This document shows, one piece after another, positions 15,838-17,429 of a DNA stretch of 17,429 nucleotides. The position numbers and the translations under genes were made by a program. Below the pieces are notes generated by a model. The model did no database searches and was not told the origin of the DNA. It saw only the letters and a list, made by a program, of their open reading frames with translations. The DNA is from Betaproteobacteria bacterium (GTDB taxonomy: Bacteria > Pseudomonadota > Gammaproteobacteria > Burkholderiales > JAHFRG01): NCBI GenBank assembly GCA_023258935.1, contig JAHFRG010000024.1:1-17429 (forward strand), written 5' to 3'. The first letter of the stretch is position 1. Each line of letters opens with the position of its first letter.

Positions 15838-17429
15838 GTGAGCCTACCGCCTGTAAAACAGGGATTGTATGACCCCGCCCGCGAGCACGATGCTTGCGGT
15901 GTGGGTTTTATTGCTCACATCAAGGGCAACAAAAGCCACACCATCATCGAACAAGGCTTGCAGATCCTCAACAACCTCACCCACCGAGGCGCGACTGGCT
16001 GGGACCCGCTGCTGGGTGACGGCGCCGGCATTCTGATCCAGATACCCGACGCTTTCCTGCGATCGGAGTGCAAAAAGCCGGGATTCTCACTGCCGAAGTT
16101 AGGCAGCTACGGCGTAGGGATGGTTTTCCTGCCGCGCACGTCTGATAGCCGTGCGGCTTGTGAGCACGTAGTTGAGAAAATGATAACCGAAGAAGGTCAG
16201 GCGGTCCTCGGCTGGCGCGATGTGCCCACCGATAATGATGGCATCAGCGAAGATGCCAAGCGCCTGGAGCCGCTGGTGCGGCAGGTTTTCGTGAGCCGCG
16301 GCGCCACTTGCCCCGACCAGGACAGTTTCGAGCGCAAACTGTTCGTGATTCGCAAGCGCATCGAACACGCAGTACGGGCGCTCAGTCTCAGCGATGGGAA
16401 AATGTTCTATATCCCCTCGTTGTCTAGCCGCACGCTGGTCTACAAAGGCATGCTGCTTGCGCACCAGGTAGGCACTTATTACCGGGACCTTCAGGACAAG
16501 CGCATGGCTTCTGCGCTCGCCCTGGTGCACCAGCGCTTCTCCACCAATACGTTTCCCACCTGGGAGCTGGCGCATCCGTTCCGCATGATCGCCCACAACG
16601 GCGAAATCAACACTCTGCGTGGGAACATCAACTGGATGGCAGCGCGACGCCAGGCAATGCAGTCGCCTTTGCTCGGCAAAGATCTCGAGAAGCTGTGGCC
16701 GCTGATTATCGAAAACCAATCGGATACCGCGTGTTTTGACAACGCCCTAGAGCTCTTGGTCGCCGGCGGCTACTCTCTTGCGCACGCCATGATGCTGCTG
16801 ATACCCGAAGCTTGGGCGGGCAACCCTTTGATGGACGAGAGCCGCCGCGCATTTTACGAATATCACGCAGCGTTGATGGAGCCGTGGGATGGCCCGGCAG
16901 CGGTGGCCTTCACCGACGGTCGGCAAATCGGCGCCACACTCGACCGCAATGGTTTACGCCCTGCGCGCTATCTGATAACTGACGATAACATCGTGGTGAT
17001 GGCTTCAGAAATGGGCGTGCTCGACGTCCCGCAGCACAAAATCGTCAAGAAATGGCGGTTGCAGCCGGGCAAGACGTTTTTGATTGACCTCGAAGCCGGG
17101 CGCATCATAGACGATGCTGAGCTCAAGGCGCAATTGTCCGCCGCCAAACCCTATCGCGCATGGATCAAACAGTCCAAAGTGGCACTGGACGAACTGCCCG
17201 GTCAGGAATACCAAATCGAACCCAAAGCCTCGGTGCTGGACCGCCAGCAAGCGTTCGGCTACACCCAGGAAGACCTGAAGTTTATTCTCGCTCCCATGGC
17301 GGCGGTAGGCGAGGAAGCAGTAGGCTCCATGGGCAATGACTCGCCGCTGGCGGTGCTCTCCGACAGGCCCAAGCCGCTCTACCACTATTTCAAACAGATG
17401 TTCGCGCAGGTGACCAACCCGCCGATAGA
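15838..17429 (+). CDS. gltB: Glutamate synthase (NADPH) large subunit GltB, 5' part
   Basis: GltB makes two glutamates from glutamine and 2-oxoglutarate with the small subunit GltD. The visible 530 codons are open from a GTG at 15838 to the window edge, roughly a third of a normal GltB of about 1500 residues. GAGAG six bases upstream is a reasonable ribosome site. The protein begins MSLPPVKQGLYDPAREHDACGVGF. Cys20 is the expected N-terminal nucleophile exposed after removal of a 19-residue propeptide. The class II glutaminase domain continues with THRGATGWDPLLGDGAGIL, HQRFSTNTFPTW, the AHNGEINTLRGN loop, and LDRNGLRPARY. The central domain begins after about residue 430. The start codon is set by the propeptide length. 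No frameshift is seen. Confidence 0.96.
   Translation, partial: MSLPPVKQGLYDPAREHDACGVGFIAHIKGNKSHTIIEQGLQILNNLTHRGATGWDPLLGDGAGILIQIPDAFLRSECKKPGFSLPKLGSYGVGMVFLPRTSDSRAACEHVVEKMITEEGQAVLGWRDVPTDNDGISEDAKRLEPLVRQVFVSRGATCPDQDSFERKLFVIRKRIEHAVRALSLSDGKMFYIPSLSSRTLVYKGMLLAHQVGTYYRDLQDKRMASALALVHQRFSTNTFPTWELAHPFRMIAHNGEINTLRGNINWMAARRQAMQSPLLGKDLEKLWPLIIENQSDTACFDNALELLVAGGYSLAHAMMLLIPEAWAGNPLMDESRRAFYEYHAALMEPWDGPAAVAFTDGRQIGATLDRNGLRPARYLITDDNIVVMASEMGVLDVPQHKIVKKWRLQPGKTFLIDLEAGRIIDDAELKAQLSAAKPYRAWIKQSKVALDELPGQEYQIEPKASVLDRQQAFGYTQEDLKFILAPMAAVGEEAVGSMGNDSPLAVLSDRPKPLYHYFKQMFAQVTNPPI

Noticed and set aside
16099..16719. 206-residue open frame on the minus strand
   Set aside because: It is antisense to the glutaminase domain of gltB, whose motifs are unmistakable. 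No ribosome site or family resemblance is seen.

Overview
The window looks like core chromosome of a betaproteobacterium, probably of the Nitrosomonadales (Nitrosomonas/Gallionella/Sulfuricella-like). I infer this from the gene order, a magnesium-type HemB, and protein sequences typical of that class. The lineage below class is a guess. Codon use looks even along the window. I see no insertion sequence, prophage, CRISPR array, tRNA or rRNA.

Layout. (1) Positions 1-1944, plus strand: the last codons of a probable thiD, then thiE and hemL, with overlapping ends. (2) Positions 2008-3393: a di-haem cytochrome c4-type gene (minus) divergent from the ribosome-assembly GTPase gene engB (plus). (3) Positions 3336-3644: the engB-hemB gap holds the most interesting element. 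It is a probable minus-strand small RNA of four hairpins with an intrinsic terminator inside the 3' end of engB and a CCUCC (anti-Shine-Dalgarno) loop. A Fur-box-like array lies upstream of it. (4) Positions 3645-7620: hemB converges with a two-gene minus-strand unit, mrcA (PBP1A) followed by a gene for a protein with a degenerate nucleotidyltransferase fold. (5) Positions 7772-12718: the type IV pilus alignment operon pilM-N-O-P-Q, divergent from mrcA, with 1-4 base overlaps at three junctions. (6) Positions 12824-15629: aroK, aroB and dgt. (7) Position 15838 to the end: the first 530 codons of gltB, cut by the window edge.

How the genes work together. hemL and hemB supply two early steps of tetrapyrrole synthesis, and the cytochrome consumes haem. 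pilMNOPQ build the subcomplex that links the inner-membrane pilus motor to the outer-membrane secretin, next to the peptidoglycan synthase the machine must cross. aroK and aroB are shikimate-pathway steps, dgt controls dNTP pools, and gltB assimilates ammonia.

The proteins are mostly ordinary. The possible novelty lies in non-coding DNA: the candidate small RNA with its Fur-like box, the start-site geometry of hemB and aroK, and short repeats in the mrcA/pilM and dgt/gltB gaps.
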